A stretch of 64,000 nt of DNA from Adiantum capillus-veneris (taxonomy: Eukaryota > Streptophyta > Polypodiopsida > Polypodiales > Pteridaceae), in NCBI GenBank assembly GCA_014529385.2, contig CM043969.1:36515922-36579921 (forward strand), in the 5' to 3' direction. Of the stretch, positions 1-11,937 are shown piece by piece (the first letter of the stretch is position 1; each line of letters starts with the position of its first letter). The notes below the pieces were generated by a model. The model worked only from the letters and a program-made list of their open reading frames with translations, made no database searches and had not been told where the DNA came from. The position numbers and the translations under genes were made by a program.

Positions 1-562
1 ATTTCACCTCCTAAGTGGGACGAGCCATTTTATGTGAACCCTAGTGTGGGAAGTGATACACTAGTGTGGGAAGTGATACACTATGTGAACCGTGCTAATG
101 CAAAAGGATCCCCAAAATTCTTTCATGCGTCCTATTTACTTCTCTAGTCGGGTCATGACCCCGTCAGAAAAGGGATTTACCGAAGTAGAACACATGGTTC
201 TGGCACTAATGTTTGCTACCACAAAGTTCCGCTCCTATCTCCTGCCTAGACCCTTTGTAGTCCTGAAAATGGAAGAGGTTTTCCCATACGTAATGTGACA
301 CATGGATGTCTCATCTAGGATCTCAAAGTGGTTGATTAGATTACAAGAGTTTGACTACACTATGCAAGTAGAAAACTCCACCAGGGCTAGTTTAGTGGGA
401 ATTCTCACTCATTGCCATTATGAGAAGAAGCTGAAGGTCAACACAAAATCAAAGGAAGAAACACCAATGGTAGAAAGTCCTAGGCTAGAAAGAGCTCACT
501 CTCTTTTCTTTGACGGAGCATACAAGAGAACAATGGATCAGTCTGCACAGCAGCAGGCATAG
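1..562 (+). pseudogene. Element A pol: RNase H (RT-linked) and connection region, Ty3/gypsy
   Basis: This is the 3' part of a retrotransposon pol gene, cut by the window edge. The translation at 92-298 reads PIYFSSRVMTPSEKGFTEVE, the usual end of the RT-linked RNase H of Ty3/gypsy elements, and 302-450 gives the following connection (RISKWLIRLQEFDYTM). A TGA at 296-298 splits these two in the same frame, where relatives have Arg (CGA), so a C-to-T change is likely. A frameshift near 545 joins it to the next domain. The reverse-transcriptase catalytic part would lie upstream of the window. Family assignment is by motif only. Confidence 0.85.
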
Positions 563-978
563 TCATTTTCAATGAACAGCAAGAAAGAGTATTCTCCATC
601 AGGCAGTTATTACACTCCCACTCCAACAATGAAGCAGAATATGGAACCCTAATTCTTGGGTTGGAACAATGTATTTCACAAGGAATTCAACACCTAAATG
701 TGTTTGGTGATGCTTTGCTTTTGATAAGGCAGATATATGGCACCTGGGATTGTAAGAATCAAGTTCTACTTGGTCAACTTCGCCAAGTTAAGGACCTTCT
801 AAAGAAGTTTGAAGTAGTGAAAGTATTATATGTCCCTAGAGCAGAAAATCAGGAGGCAGATGCTCTAGCCAAAGAGAGAATGCAAGACGTTCCCGTTGGA
901 GCAATCAAACTAAAGCTACCCCTCTTCCAAGGTAGTGATGCTATGTCGGATGTCGTCAGTTTTTTAGATACAAGATAA
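484..978 (+). pseudogene. Element A second (archaeal-type) RNase H domain
   Basis: A second RNase H follows the RT-linked one. The acidic catalytic positions are visible in order: D in LFFDGAYKR (about 505-530), E in NNEAEYGTL (about 630), D in FGDALLLI (about 707) and D in ENQEADALAKE (about 845-875). A duplicated RNase H placed before integrase marks the plant Tat lineage (Retand, Ogre and relatives) of Ty3/gypsy. A frameshift near 545 separates the first Asp from the rest. The same arrangement occurs in element E (minus strand, 43703-44623), so A and E are related but not close copies. Confidence 0.8.
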
Positions 979-1049
979 TGTCCAAAAGGATACACCAAAG
1001 GCCAGAAACAGTGGCTCGTAAGGAAGGCTACTAGGTACCGCCTTGTAAA

Positions 1050-2264
1050 CGACCACTTGTATTGTAAGGGCAAAGATCAAATTCTCAAGCGGGTGCCAAC
1101 CTCCAGTGAGATCACAGAGGTAATTTCAAGCTGCCATGATGACGTCTGCGGCGGTCATTTTTCTCTAGAGATCACCAGTAGGAAGATTCTACAAGCAGGA
1201 TACTCTTGGCCTAGCTTGAACAGGGATGTACACCATTGGTGTAAAACATGTAGGGCCTGTCAAGTGGCCAGTGATCGAACCTTAACCTACGAGCCACAAA
1301 CTCATATGGTCCATTTGAGAAATGGGAAATAGATGCAATCGGTCCTTTACCAAGGGCCCAATCAGATAAACTTTATATCATAGTGGGTGTAGACTACATG
1401 ACTCGATGGGCAGAAGCAACAGCCACCACCCGCATTACAGCCCAAGAGGTAGCAAAGTTCATTTTTTAGCATATCTGTTGCCGTTTTGGCACTCCTCTTG
1501 AGATAATATCAGATAGAGGACCAGGATTCAGAGGTGATTTGGTGGGAGAACTGATGAAGAAGTTAGGCATCACACGCCGACATTCCACACCATACTATCC
1601 ACAATGCAATGCTCTGGTAGAGAAGGTAAATGGAATGATTTGAAAAATCATCACAAAGCAGGTGAACAATCACACAAGGGACTAAAATAAACATCTCATG
1701 GTAGCTCTTTGGTCCTACAGAACAACGTTCTGGACATCACTAGGTTTCATCCCTTTCCATCTAGTTTATGGGAAGGAGGCAATTCTACCCATTGAGGTAA
1801 AGATAGCCAGCTTACAAGTTTTCGCTAGCCAGATACATTGTCCGATTGTAAATCTTCGAAACCACATCTTGGATCTGGAGAGACTTCAACTAGATAGGGA
1901 AGAAGCAATCAATCACTATGCAGCGCAGGCAGAACGACGTCGTCTCACTTTCAATCAAGGGCTTAAAGAAAAGGGACTGGAAAAAGGTATGTTAGTGCTG
2001 AGATACGACAACAGATTTGACACCAGGAAGGACAAGAAATTTCAACCCAGATGGGAAGGACCATTCATCATCAAGAAACGCTATGACAACGGCAGTTATA
2101 AGCTAATGGAAGCAGATGGGAGAATTCACAAGAATAGGGTCAATGGATGGAGACTAAAAAGGTATTTTCTTAGGTTTGATCCAGAATTCATGCTAGACAT
2201 TCTAGAAGAGAGAGAACCCTCTAACTCCATAGCTGAAGATGCAGAGGAAGGGCTAGAAGCATGA
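1050..2264 (+). pseudogene. Element A integrase (zinc-binding, core, C-terminal)
   Basis: The zinc-binding HHCC module is at 1057-1332 (CHDDVCGGH, then CKTCRAC). The catalytic core follows after a frameshift near 1312. It keeps D in GVDYMTRWAEA (about 1390), D in IISDRGPGF (about 1505) and E in QCNALVEKVNG (about 1615). The C-terminal part (1698-2264) has the KFQPRWEGPFIIKKRY and VNGWRLKRYF segments normal for gypsy integrases. In-frame stops at about 1467 (TAG), 1640 (TGA) and 1684 (TAA) show it is dead. The reading frame ends 13 bases before a polypurine tract, so nothing lies between pol and the 3' LTR. Confidence 0.85.
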
Positions 2265-2276
2265 ATGCCTCTCTCC

Positions 2277-2790
2277 AAAGGGAGAGGGCTAATGATGGCT
2301 GATTTTTGAAAATCAAAGAAAAAAAAAAGAAAAAAGTTTTTTTTTCCTCTACTGGAGCCTTGGCAACACTGTTGAAAGGCTTGGCACGCCTAGTAAACCC
2401 CACGACACCTCTACGGGCATGGCACACCCCCCCCCCCTTTGATTGTCCGGCCTTATCACCTCACGCCCCGCTTTTCTATACACCAGCCTAGCAGGCCGCC
2501 CTCGGTTTCAGATACCCCTTCTCTTTCCCCCGTAGTTTATCCCCCCCCCCCCCCCCTCTCTCTCTCTCTCATTTTCCCTACATACCTCTCTCTAATATCG
2601 TCCCTCTCTCTCACCCACACCCCCCTTACTGGCCACCCTCGGCCAGGTGCAAGCCTCGAGCACTCACCCCGACCCCTCTCTCGCTTTCTCTCTCGCGCTC
2701 CCTCCATGTTGAGTCGCATGTGAACTCCCGCTCTCTCCGTATTCTTACACTCACATCTCCCACTCTCACACTCTTTTTCCCCCTCTCATT

Positions 2791-2829
<39 letters not shown>

Positions 2830-3800
2830 TCCTTCCCCACCCGCTCGCCTCACCCTCCCCTCGGCCTTATTACCACCCTTGGCCCGCTATCCCCACCCTC
2901 TTTCTATTTCCCCCCCACACCATTGAACTTCTTCCCTCCTCTCATCCTTGAGACGCCATGCAAGACAAAGAATAGGACAACCCCTCCCTCACACACTCTC
3001 TCCTCCCCCCCACGGTGGGCACCCGCCCTATAGATTCTTTCTCTCTCTCCCCTCTCACACCCTCATCCCCTTCTCTCTCTCTCTCTCTTTCGTTTCAGCC
3101 CGAAGGCGCAGCCCGCCCGGCATGGAGCCCACTCTCCCTCCACACCACACACTCACTCACCCTCACCCTCTCACACCCTCATCCTCACACTCACACACAC
3201 ACCCCAATCCCCTCCCCCTCTCTCGCGCTCAGTCCCTGGCAGCCTGCCCGCCATATCTCTCTCTCTCCCTCTCGGCCTGTACAGGCGCAGCGCACGTTTT
3301 CCTCTCTCTCTCTCAATACACACACACACACCCATGCACACCACACACACATACACACACACCCCCCCCCCCCCCCCCCCCCCCCACCCCCAAGCACGCG
3401 TAGGTGCGCTGGCCGCCAAACACAGAGAAAAAAATATAAAAAACATATATATAATATATACATAAGCCCCCGTTCCCACCGCACGCTTGCGCACACATAC
3501 AAATACACACACACGCACTCATGCACACACACCCATATACATATATATATACACATCCGCCCACATGCACATACGTACACACACACACATATACGCACTA
3601 CAAATACAAAGAAAACGAAGGACTCCACGACTACGACGACCACCAAAAAAAAGAAGGACCCAAAGCACGCGCCGCCAACAACAAAAAGGAGAAATGCGCC
3701 GAAGGCATGCCCCGGCCGACCCCGAAAATAAGTATCCTCTACACCGACGCACCGACAACACACCATTCGCCGGCAACACACAACCACGACTCCATCTCCA
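2277..3800 (+). mobile_element. Element A polypurine tract and 3' LTR (low-complexity, pyrimidine-rich)
   Basis: AAAGGGAGAGGG at 2277-2288 is a polypurine tract directly after pol, and TGATGGCTGA at 2293 is a plausible LTR start. The next 1.5 kb is dominated by C runs (2541-2556, C37 at 2792-2828, C24 at 3362-3385), CT repeats and CA repeats, so the plus strand is almost free of purines between about 2440 and 3400. The right end near 3800 is a guess from where the bias stops; no partner LTR is inside the window. All reading frames here are repeat artefacts. Confidence 0.55.
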
Positions 3801-4431
3801 GTAATTTTGATGTTATTTTCATCATTTCTTCAGTTTTCAAACCAAGCCATTGTGAAATTCCCATTTTTGTAAATTTCCTCTCTCTAGGTGATGGTCACAA
3901 AGGCCCACCTAGAGATTCTCATCTTTTAAATAACCTCCCAAAACAAAGCAAGGGTCAACCACACCGGGCCCACCACTTGCTTTGTCTCCCTGATTAAGCT
4001 ATCCTAATAACACTAGGATTACCATAATCCAAGCAGCCAACACCTATAAATTGGTAGTGAGAGGCCACTATCTATCCGGAGGGGGGGGGGGGGGGGGGGG
4101 GGGGGCAGTCCATGAGAAGTCAGCATTTGGTAGAGTTTAGTGGGAAGAGTTGACACTATCTCATCACAGGGGAGGGGGGACTTGTATGTTGGGTTTGCCT
4201 TGGTAATTGCACCATGCGAAGGGAGCCACGTCCATCTCTCGACTCCAATGGTCGATGCACATACGTATACACGCTCTTGTAGCAAGCAAGCTTCACAATC
4301 ATTGAGTCGTCTTAGAGAACGCACCAAGTAGTTTGCACCACTCCTCTCTCCTACCTCTCTACCACCATGGTGTGCCATTTGTAAACTGCAAAAATAATTC
4401 TCCCTCACACCACAAGGGTTTTCATCATTTG

Positions 4432-4436
<5 letters not shown>
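3800..4436. other. Gene-free stretch with G25 homopolymer
   Basis: No coding or element signature is recognised here. A run of 25 G lies at 4081-4105. The rest is ordinary mixed-composition DNA. Confidence 0.5.

Positions 4437-4520
<84 letters not shown>
4437..4520. repeat. (CT)n microsatellite
   Basis: An uninterrupted CT dinucleotide array of about 84 bp. Long CT or AG arrays also occur at 30441-30486 and 52189-52314, and those lie inside LTRs. Confidence 0.97.
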
Positions 4521-4524
<4 letters not shown>

Positions 4525-4540
4525 GTGTAAGTTCACGGTG

Positions 4541-4740
4541 TTCATATCATCGTGGTTAGCGTCCTAGCCTCTTAAAGCTAGGTGGTGCGCCGAGTTCTCT
4601 TTACCGGACAGGCTTGAGGCGCGCCATTCGGTCCCCGGCGTTTTTAGAGACCATCGGGGTTCAGGGTTCGCTTTGCTCCCGTCAGCACCTGCCCACCATT
4701 TTGGTCCCCTGAACACTAGCCAACCCCCCCCCCCCCCTCC
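4541..4740 (+). repeat. tRNA-Lys(CTT)-like sequence, possible SINE head
   Basis: GTGGTTAGCG resembles an A box. It is followed by a 6-bp stem (CCTAGC/GCTAGG) around a loop with CTCTTAAA, which resembles a tRNA-Lys anticodon arm with one extra base. A degenerate B-box-like GGTTCG lies near 4667 and a C-rich tail ends at 4738. The loop is 8 nt rather than 7 and the acceptor stem is not evident, so this is not a working tRNA. It could be the tRNA-derived head of a SINE or a chance match. Confidence 0.3.
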
Positions 4741-5180
4741 CCTTTTTCTTGGGCCAAAAGTCAGTGACACCTCATTTCCTACCCAAATAAGGTAAAAAAT
4801 GGACCAATTGAAAGAAGGCTACAAGGAGAGTCTTGTCGGTTGAGAAGAGAGAGAAGATATCTTAGGATAAGAGATAAAAAGAGGCCCCATTTTATATTTT
4901 CTATTCTCTGCAACACTTGCAAAAATTTCTAGGGAGCTCACTTTTGAGCAAGAGAGAGCACACCCCCAACTTCGAGTGGCCATAACTCTCTCATCTTTTA
5001 TCTATTTTTAGTCAATCAACACTCTATGGACATCTAGTTGACACAAGCTACATTATCATGTCCATGGTTTCTCCTAATTCCAAGTGTGATTTATGCTAGA
5101 ATTGTTCTTCATAAATCTTTACAAGTGCTTATCACATTTGGTTTCGACGGTGCAATAGTTCTTCCTTCCGACTGTGTGAT
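4740..5180. other. Gene-free stretch upstream of CACTA pseudogene
   Basis: No reading frame or repeat is recognised. It may be the 5' untranslated part of the transposon that follows, but no CACTA terminal repeat could be identified. Confidence 0.4.
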
Positions 5181-5182
5181 TC

Positions 5183-6084
5183 GTGCAAGGCTATAGAGGC
5201 ACTCATTTTCCTTATCATTTGCATGCTAACAATGTGGAAAACAAAGGGCTTTCTCTTCCTCAAGAAGGCACTCACGTAAATGAGAGCAACATCCATCCCT
5301 CACTTGAGGAGGTCCCCATTGGTCTGTGTTTGGTGGGGGTGTTGGCACGCACGGCTAAAAGAGAACGAGAAGAGCTACTAGGAAAAGGCATGGTGCATGG
5401 TGGCACTCCCATTGGCTCTACATAAACAGCTCTTCCACACGCGTCTCACGGATACTTTGAGCTTGAGGATGAGAACATGTTTGACATGGCCGATGAGTTA
5501 TTGTCTCACAAAGGCAACATGTGTGAGGAAGATTGCCGACCATTCACTCAACAAGCAGCCGCAATGGAGGATAGATTGCTAACAAGTGCCCAAACACCCC
5601 TCTATGATGGTGCATAGTCTCAGTACTTTGGGAATCGTTGGAAGTTCTCAAACTGCAAGCAAAATTTGATTGGAGAAATGCAAGTGTAGATGCACTCCTT
5701 GGGTTAGTTCTACCTAAAGGCTTTTTATACATGGCTCTCACTTCATAATTACCGCTTGCATATGTATTGAGCCTCTTTTTTGTTGTATTTTGGTGGAAAA
5801 AGTGCTTCCTAAAGTTCACCATATGCCTGCGGATCATTGACGCAAGATCATATGTCACCACACATGGCATGGAGTATCATCTCATACACGCGTGCATCAA
5901 CAATTTCATACTATACCGCAATGAGCACGCATATGCTACTTCATATCCCATGTGCAGGGAAGCATGCTATAATCTTAGAGTGAGTGGGGTGAACCTACCT
6001 CGTAAGATATTGAGATATTTTCCACTAATTACTCGCATTCAAAACATGTTTAAAAGCAGGTCTACAAGGGATCTTATCACTTGA
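5183..6084 (+). pseudogene. CACTA (En/Spm) tnp2 transposase, N-terminal part
   Basis: Tnp2 proteins of plant CACTA elements share an N-terminal block ending in a zinc-finger-like region and a conserved YFP segment. Here the frame at 5767-6084 reads GMEYHLIHACINNFILYRNE, then a Cys-containing stretch, then LPRKILRYFPLITRIQNMF, in the family order. Upstream frames (5183-5700) give fragments matching the 'multi-residue A-M-L plus NASVDALLGL' region across several frameshifts and stops. One canonical Cys of the finger appears lost (PMCREACYN). It is a pseudogene; the assignment rests on motif order. Confidence 0.75.
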
Positions 6085-6140
6085 CAGGCCAATCACCACT
6101 CAAATGATGGAATGATGCGTGTCCCTATTGATTCCCCTAC

Positions 6141-7200
6141 ATGGAGGCCCATAGAGACTCAGTGGCCAAAGTTTTAGCTAGAGACTTGACACTTGAGTCT
6201 TGGGCTAGCAAGCAACGGTGTCAATCCATTTGGCGCCAAGTCTACATCATGGAGCACTTGGCTTGTGGTGATCATCAACTACAATACTCCACCATGGGAG
6301 ACAACCAAGAAGTGGAATATACTTATTTCCTTGCTTGCGCCAGCAAAGGACAAGGTGGTGAATATTGATTTCTACCTGATCTATGGAGAGGCATCCCCAT
6401 TGTAGATGTCTCACTTCCAAAGGAGAGGAGAGAAGCCAATGTGAGGGGAATCCTTATGTGGACTATGCATGACTAACCTGGGCTTGGAGAGATTTCTGGT
6501 ATGTTCTTTCCATACTCCCCTCTAGTCACCAATTATAGTTTGAATATCCTATCGAACGATGTGAAATGTGTGCAGGGCTGTCCACATTGGGTCATAAAGC
6601 ATGTCCTACTTGTGAACCATCACTGGTGAACGAAGAGACCAGATGCCTTGAGCAATGTAATCTATCCAAACAACAATCAATCCTTACCCCAAGGTCATAT
6701 CAAATACAAGGCTCCAACAAATGGGGAGATGCCTCTAAAGCGCACAGTGGTAGATTGTGCAACTATCTAGGATGAGCACTACAGTAGTGATCCAGCTTCA
6801 ACTACTCTACCAAAAGGTATGTCAAGGTATTCCATATTTTTGAGGCTTCCATATTAAGACTTAAAAATACAACACCTCTTGGATCACATGCACATATTCA
6901 AGAATGTATCTCAGACCATGTGGGACCACATATTGGCAAAAGGACTCATTGGGGGCAAGGGAGGATTTGAGGGTCTTGAGACGTCTCTTCGTCTCCGCCA
7001 CTCCACGTCGAGTCCTTAATGGTAAGATTGTGCTTCCTAAAGCGCCATGGATGCTAGCCAAAGAAGAGCTAGATCAAGTGAAGGGTACCATTGCGTCTAT
7101 TCACACACCAACGGAATACATGAGGTCCTTAAAGAGAGATTTCACAAAAGCAAAGAAAGATGGAAGGGTTCAATTTTATGGGTTGAAGTCCCATGATTGA
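6141..7200 (+). pseudogene. CACTA tnp2 transposase, central catalytic region
   Basis: Fragments in three plus-strand frames follow the tnp2 order. LISLLAPAKDKVVNIDFYLI is near 6330-6390, then a GILMWTMHD-like segment near 6445, then MHIFKNVSQTMWDHILAK around 6890-6950. The frame 6904-7200 reads VLPKAPWMLAKEELDQVKGT and ends in FYGLKSHD, the boundary with the DUF4218-like domain. Many stops and shifts show long decay. No neighbouring tnpA-like gene was found. Confidence 0.72.
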
Positions 7201-7489
7201 CACAAGATGCTACAGGTAACTCTTTCTCTCTATTCTCTCCCTCTCCTTCGTCTTGACTAGATATTGATTTGTGTGTATGACTTTATCTCACTTTCTTGCT
7301 TAATATTTTGACATTGTAGTTCATTTTGCTGGTGAGTATGTTCATATGTCGAGAAAAGAAAGCGAAGGAACTTATTTTTAATCTTCGAGAGTTAGTAAGG
7401 TACACCACTCAACTAAACTTTTCTATGTACACAATACCCTCAATTAGTACTTAGTGTACTCTTGTGTGTTTTCTTGTAGATTTGTAAGC

Positions 7490-8308
7490 TCCAAAGAAAT
7501 TGAAATAGATACCATCCATGCTACTTAGAGACTTGCAGTGGAAACCATGTGAACCATTGAGGATGCCTTTCTTGGATCAGTTCTTCTTAGCCAAATCCAC
7601 CTCTTGGTTCATGTGGTTGAAGAGATCTCTATATGTGGAGTAGTGCATGCATGATGGATGTTCTTTTTAGGAAGGTTTTTAAAGACTCTCAAGGATTTAG
7701 TGAGGCTACGGTCCCAACAAGATGCATGTATGGACAAAGGGTGGCTCGTGCAAGAGGCATTTGTTTATATCCCGTAGTACTTTGCACAAGTTGATCCCTC
7801 AATGCCTCACATGGGGTCAGATGAGGAGGATGCAAGGATGACCTCATACTTGCCAAGTGGAAAGGGAAAATTATTTAACATGGATATGGATCTATCCCAA
7901 GTAGTCAATAACTTTTCTATCCTCAATGCAGAGGTTATGACCAAGTGGGTGGACTTGTGGACAATGGAAAAGGCAAGGATTTTGCATGAGAAGGAAGCAT
8001 GGAAGCAAGCGGATGGAGGCAGATGAGCACCCCTAGTACCTAGAAACCTTGTATGTTTCCTAGATCTCAATAGTGTTGAGTGGATTCATGAGAGAATGAC
8101 CAAAGCAAAAACATACAGAGACGACATCACGGACAAAGAATGGGAGTATGCACGAGGTTGTGTACCGAAGGTTGAGTGGATTCACTCAATAGTGTTGAGT
8201 GGATTCATGAGAGAATGACCAAAGCAAAAACATACAGTGACGACATCACCGAAAAAGAATGGGAGTATGCACGAGGTTGCGTACCAAAGGTAGAGTACTC
8301 ATATACTT
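7490..8308 (+). pseudogene. CACTA tnp2 transposase, DUF4218-like C-terminus with 119-bp tandem duplication
   Basis: Frames give the C-terminal tnp2 landmarks (a 'VHLLVHVVEE…VVHARWM…ERFLKTLK' type pattern between about 7590 and 7700), then an intact frame 7802-8026. The last coding segment, WIHERMTKAKTYRDDITDKE, occurs twice in tandem. The copies start at about 8071 and 8190, giving a 119-bp duplication that shifts the frame. The second copy ends near 8308, where coding similarity stops. Confidence 0.68.
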
Positions 8309-8309
8309 A

Positions 8310-9150
8310 ACACTAGTTCTGTAATCGGACACTCAAATGTCCTGAGACACTAAAGTGTCGTGTTTTGTCTAGCAACTTGTCATAATTATTTGATGAATCT
8401 AGAAAAACAATTCATAGGTCACATTCATATCTTAGGTCAACTCTATGAGGTGAAGAACATAACCAAATTTTACTTTTGCCAAAATTAATACCAAATTAAG
8501 ATTATAATGATAAGTTTTAAGATGAAAAATCATAGAAATTTAGTGCAGTTTTAACAAAATTTTCATAAATTGAATATAAATTCTCATAAAAATAAGGTTT
8601 TGCATAGATTTCAAGGTGTATGGATAGGAAAAAACTTATTATAGCAAGAAATTGAGCTTCATAACCTAGTTATGAGACTAGATTTTTGTTATAATCAAAA
8701 CACAAAAATCTTGAAAATGCTGACAAAGAGAAAACGGGGATGTCAACTTTGACATCCCCGTTGTCTATGACTACACTGCCTAGTGGGGTTGGCTAGTCAG
8801 CTTTTAGGCTTTGGACTTGTCCGCAACATAGTCGTGAAGCAACTCGTCCAATTCTGGCTCATTTGGAGTCAGTTTGACCCCGTATGTCGAATTTGATGCT
8901 TTGTAACCTTTGAGCCGTTTTCTACTTTTTGAGGGCTTTGCTTGATTGATTTCACCAAACCAATCGTATACATTGTATATGGACCTCATCTGCAAGCTAT
9001 CTTTGGAGTCAGATCAAAATTCTGACATTTGCCAAAAACCTAGCTTTTCTACTGAGAGGCAGAAGTGAAAAAATAGACCCGGTGGCCTCTACACCAAGAC
9101 TATGCACAATGGCCTCATCATGGGGAATACGCAATAGGGGCACCACCTAG
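8310..9150. other. AT-rich gene-free stretch containing a 30-bp palindrome
   Basis: No gene is recognised. A minus-strand frame at 8804-8995 (63 residues, Lys-rich) has no recognisable domain. A perfect inverted repeat lies at 8733-8762 with 14-bp arms AACGGGGATGTCAA and TTGACATCCCCGTT around a 2-nt centre. Confidence 0.6.
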
Positions 9151-9842
9151 CAAGATATGCGTCTAGGACGCATACATATACACAATGAAACATGCCATGG
9201 AAAACAATTTCAAGATCCACATCCAAATGTGGAATGGGGTGGTCAGAGAATAAGGTGAGAGGAGTGGTGAGTGAGTGAGAATGGGCTCGCTACTCGTGCA
9301 TGTAGTAAGGAAGATAACGAGGTTAGGGATACATGCAAGTATGCTCACTTCTCATACAAAAGGTGGCGAATCCGCACACCTCAAGATGGAAGTAGCAAGA
9401 TGATAGGAATATGAGAGGGAGAGAGAGTGTGTGTGTATGGTGACGAATCCGCACACCTTAACATAAGCAGAAAAAAAAATGGCAAGGAACAAGCATATCC
9501 AATACTCACAATGAGATGTATCCAAAGCGACACAAAGTATGGCACCAAGATGGAGTGTGTTGATTGCTTGCAAAAGATGAATACAATAGGTAGCGTATGG
9601 CAGGAAAATGAGAAGGGAACAAGATCATAGGAGGCATAATGGAGAGATGGGAGTTGATGGCGAGGAATATCATGAGTGTGTCCACCCTTCTTCTTCTTGA
9701 AATTGTGCCTTCAACCCTTAATTACAAGTAGTGTGGAGGTGTGGTGCTCATCTTTTGTGCATGGTGATGGTGATGATGATGGTGTTGTGATTATGTGATT
9801 AGGGTTCATGCTACAAGCATGTAGCACAAGAGTGTGTATGGA

Positions 9843-9879
<37 letters not shown>

Positions 9880-10620
9880 CTCCCAAGTGAGCTCTCATGG
9901 CCTCCTTATATAGGGAAGGAGGAGAGGACTTAGCAATATTTCTATTTGAGGTGAGTGTCCCACTCAGGTGACTAGGAAAATGAGGTGCATGTGACTGTGG
10001 CTCCCATCTTGTCTCCTCATTATTTGAAATACCAGAGTCAACAGAGAGAGAAGAAGAGAGAATGTGGGTAGGATGTAGAGGATAGGAGATATTTACAATA
10101 GTCTAGCTTTGGTTAGACTTAAGCTTATTAGGGAGAGAAGAGAGAGGTAAGAAAATTATAAGAGAGGTTGTCGAAGGTGGATAATTGTTGATGAGGATGG
10201 ATCCTCCAAAAATGGTGATAGAATCACTCTAAACTTGCCAAGACCTCATTAAAAGAGCCTTGTCTCTTGTAATCATGCTTGAAGACTTGTAGAACCATAG
10301 CCATTCTAAAGGGAAGAAAACTAGGGATGGCATGTGTCACCATTACATGAGAAACCTGGGATCCACTACAAAAATCATAGCTCCGCGTTCATAACTCCAA
10401 AATTTCTTTAAAAAATTGAGCTAAAAGTTGAGATCACGAGCTACATCTTTCATGTTGAACGCTCCTTCAAATTCGGGGTTCTTCTTTACTTAAAAAATTC
10501 AGCCAAATAATGTATTATTTGTGGCTACAAAAGTCTTTTGGTGGTCCCCTTTGAGTGGACTTCTCTCTTGCCTTCAAGTGTAAGCTCCTTCATGTGTATG
10601 AAAACATGACCTCACTACTG
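9150..10620 (-). mobile_element. Decayed LTR-like sequence related to family X
   Basis: The plus strand carries the same series of landmarks as the X LTRs, reading from left to right: a CACCACCTAG block (about 9140), a GT microsatellite (about 9845-9873), a minus-strand TATA-like box CTATATAAGG (9905-9914) with a sequence like 'gaggagagg' behind it, and the late block 'CAAAAGTCTTTTGGTGGTCCCC' type near 10530. The resemblance is to 36178-38881 but distant. Ends and target duplication are not identifiable. A solo LTR or deleted element is the simplest reading. Confidence 0.4.
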
Positions 10621-11628
10621 GGGACCCCCTCGACCCCTATCGAATAGTCAATTGATGATATAGAAAGGTTCTATTATGTTAGGGCATGCTATGGTTCAAA
10701 TCCCATCTGATTTGGTCGAGCTAGCAGGCCGCTATGGTCAGTTTTTGGTCATAGGTCTTCGTGCACTGCTCGATTTCTAGGATTTTTTCTAGGGCTTTAG
10801 ACTAGCTACTGGCCGTACAAAATGGATCATTGACCAGTAAAGAACGTACCCCTCATTTCTTGTGTGAGACGGCACTGAAAACGGTCAATTGTGGACTCCA
10901 AAAAAGTTGCACGAAAGAGGTCAAAAGCTCTCTCTGTAAAGGCTGCAAATGGAAATGAGGTGGTTTTAGCTTACTTTGGATATCTATACCCGGACTTTAT
11001 GAACCAATTTTCCCCACATTCCTCCATTAGCCCTACTAGACCGTGAAATTTATGTTAGACTCAAAAATTTCCTTGATCGGATTCCTGTAGCTCATTCTAC
11101 AAGAATTTTGCAAAAGCCTAGGCCTGGCTTCCTGCCTAAGCCTAGGCTTCCTGCTTCCATCTTCTGATTTCATTGAAATTTTTGCCTAAGCCTAGGCTTC
11201 CTGCTTCCATCTTCTGATTTCATTGAAAATTTTTGTGCTTGTTCACCTTGTCTTTTTTATCACCATCGCATCTTCCATTTTTCCATTTGAGCTTCCCTGC
11301 TACTTATTATTAATTTTTGACCTATTTATTTGAAAAAATCAAAGAAAATAGCAAAATGCTATAAAAAAAAAGTAAAATGAAAATCCAATACTTAAGAGAA
11401 TCCATTGAAAAACACAGCTTTATTGTTTTTTGTTGGATTTTTCTATTTTTAAGCTTCATTATCAATAAAAATGATAAAAAATATCCAAAAAAGGACTATT
11501 TTTTATGATTTTTTGATAGTATATACATTATTTATACTCATCGGGAAGATATTATCAGTGAATTTTTCCTTGATAATGAATTATAAGGGCATTATTAGGT
11601 AATTGTGTTTAAAAAGTCACATGTTAAC
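10620..11628. other. AT-rich stretch with a 50-bp tandem duplication; possible 3' LTR of element B
   Basis: No gene is recognised. A 50-bp unit starting GCCTAAGCCTAGGC is repeated at 11134-11183 and 11184-11233. By position this should contain element B's 3' LTR (minus strand), but I could not match it to the LTR end seen at 23068. Confidence 0.45.
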
Positions 11629-11937
11629 ATCGAAATTTTTCCTCCCTCTTCAAACATTTCCCTTAATTACTTAGTACTTAGTACCCTTCCACCCCTTCTA
11701 GGTGGTATACTCCGGGACAATTGTGTGCATGGGTTGAACAATCATGTCTATGCATAGTCGTGGTTGGCTCTACCATGCTATGTAGATCAATGCAATTCAA
11801 ACCAACATGCTGTGCAAGAGCTGGGTCTTGAGTAATTAACTCAAGGGTTTTCGATGTCGAGGTTTAATGCTGATGTCTTCCAAAGAGAAAATCTTGTAGC
11901 TTGTGTGCTCTTTGTTTGATTGTACCATCAGGATGCT

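Noticed and set aside
2439-3731. Several long reading frames on both strands (Ser/Pro/Leu/His/Thr-rich)
   Set aside because: They come from CT, CA and C-run repeats and contain no domain; all six frames are open for the same reason.
10357-10368. CACTACAAAAA, the start of typical CACTA terminal repeats
   Set aside because: The X LTRs have the related 'ccatcataaaattca' at the same place, so it is part of an LTR-like sequence; no inverted partner near the tnp2 pseudogene was found. The match at 41488 is also in an LTR.
10690-10703. GGTTCAAATCCC, a tRNA B box
   Set aside because: No A box, acceptor stem or anticodon arm is present at the right distance.
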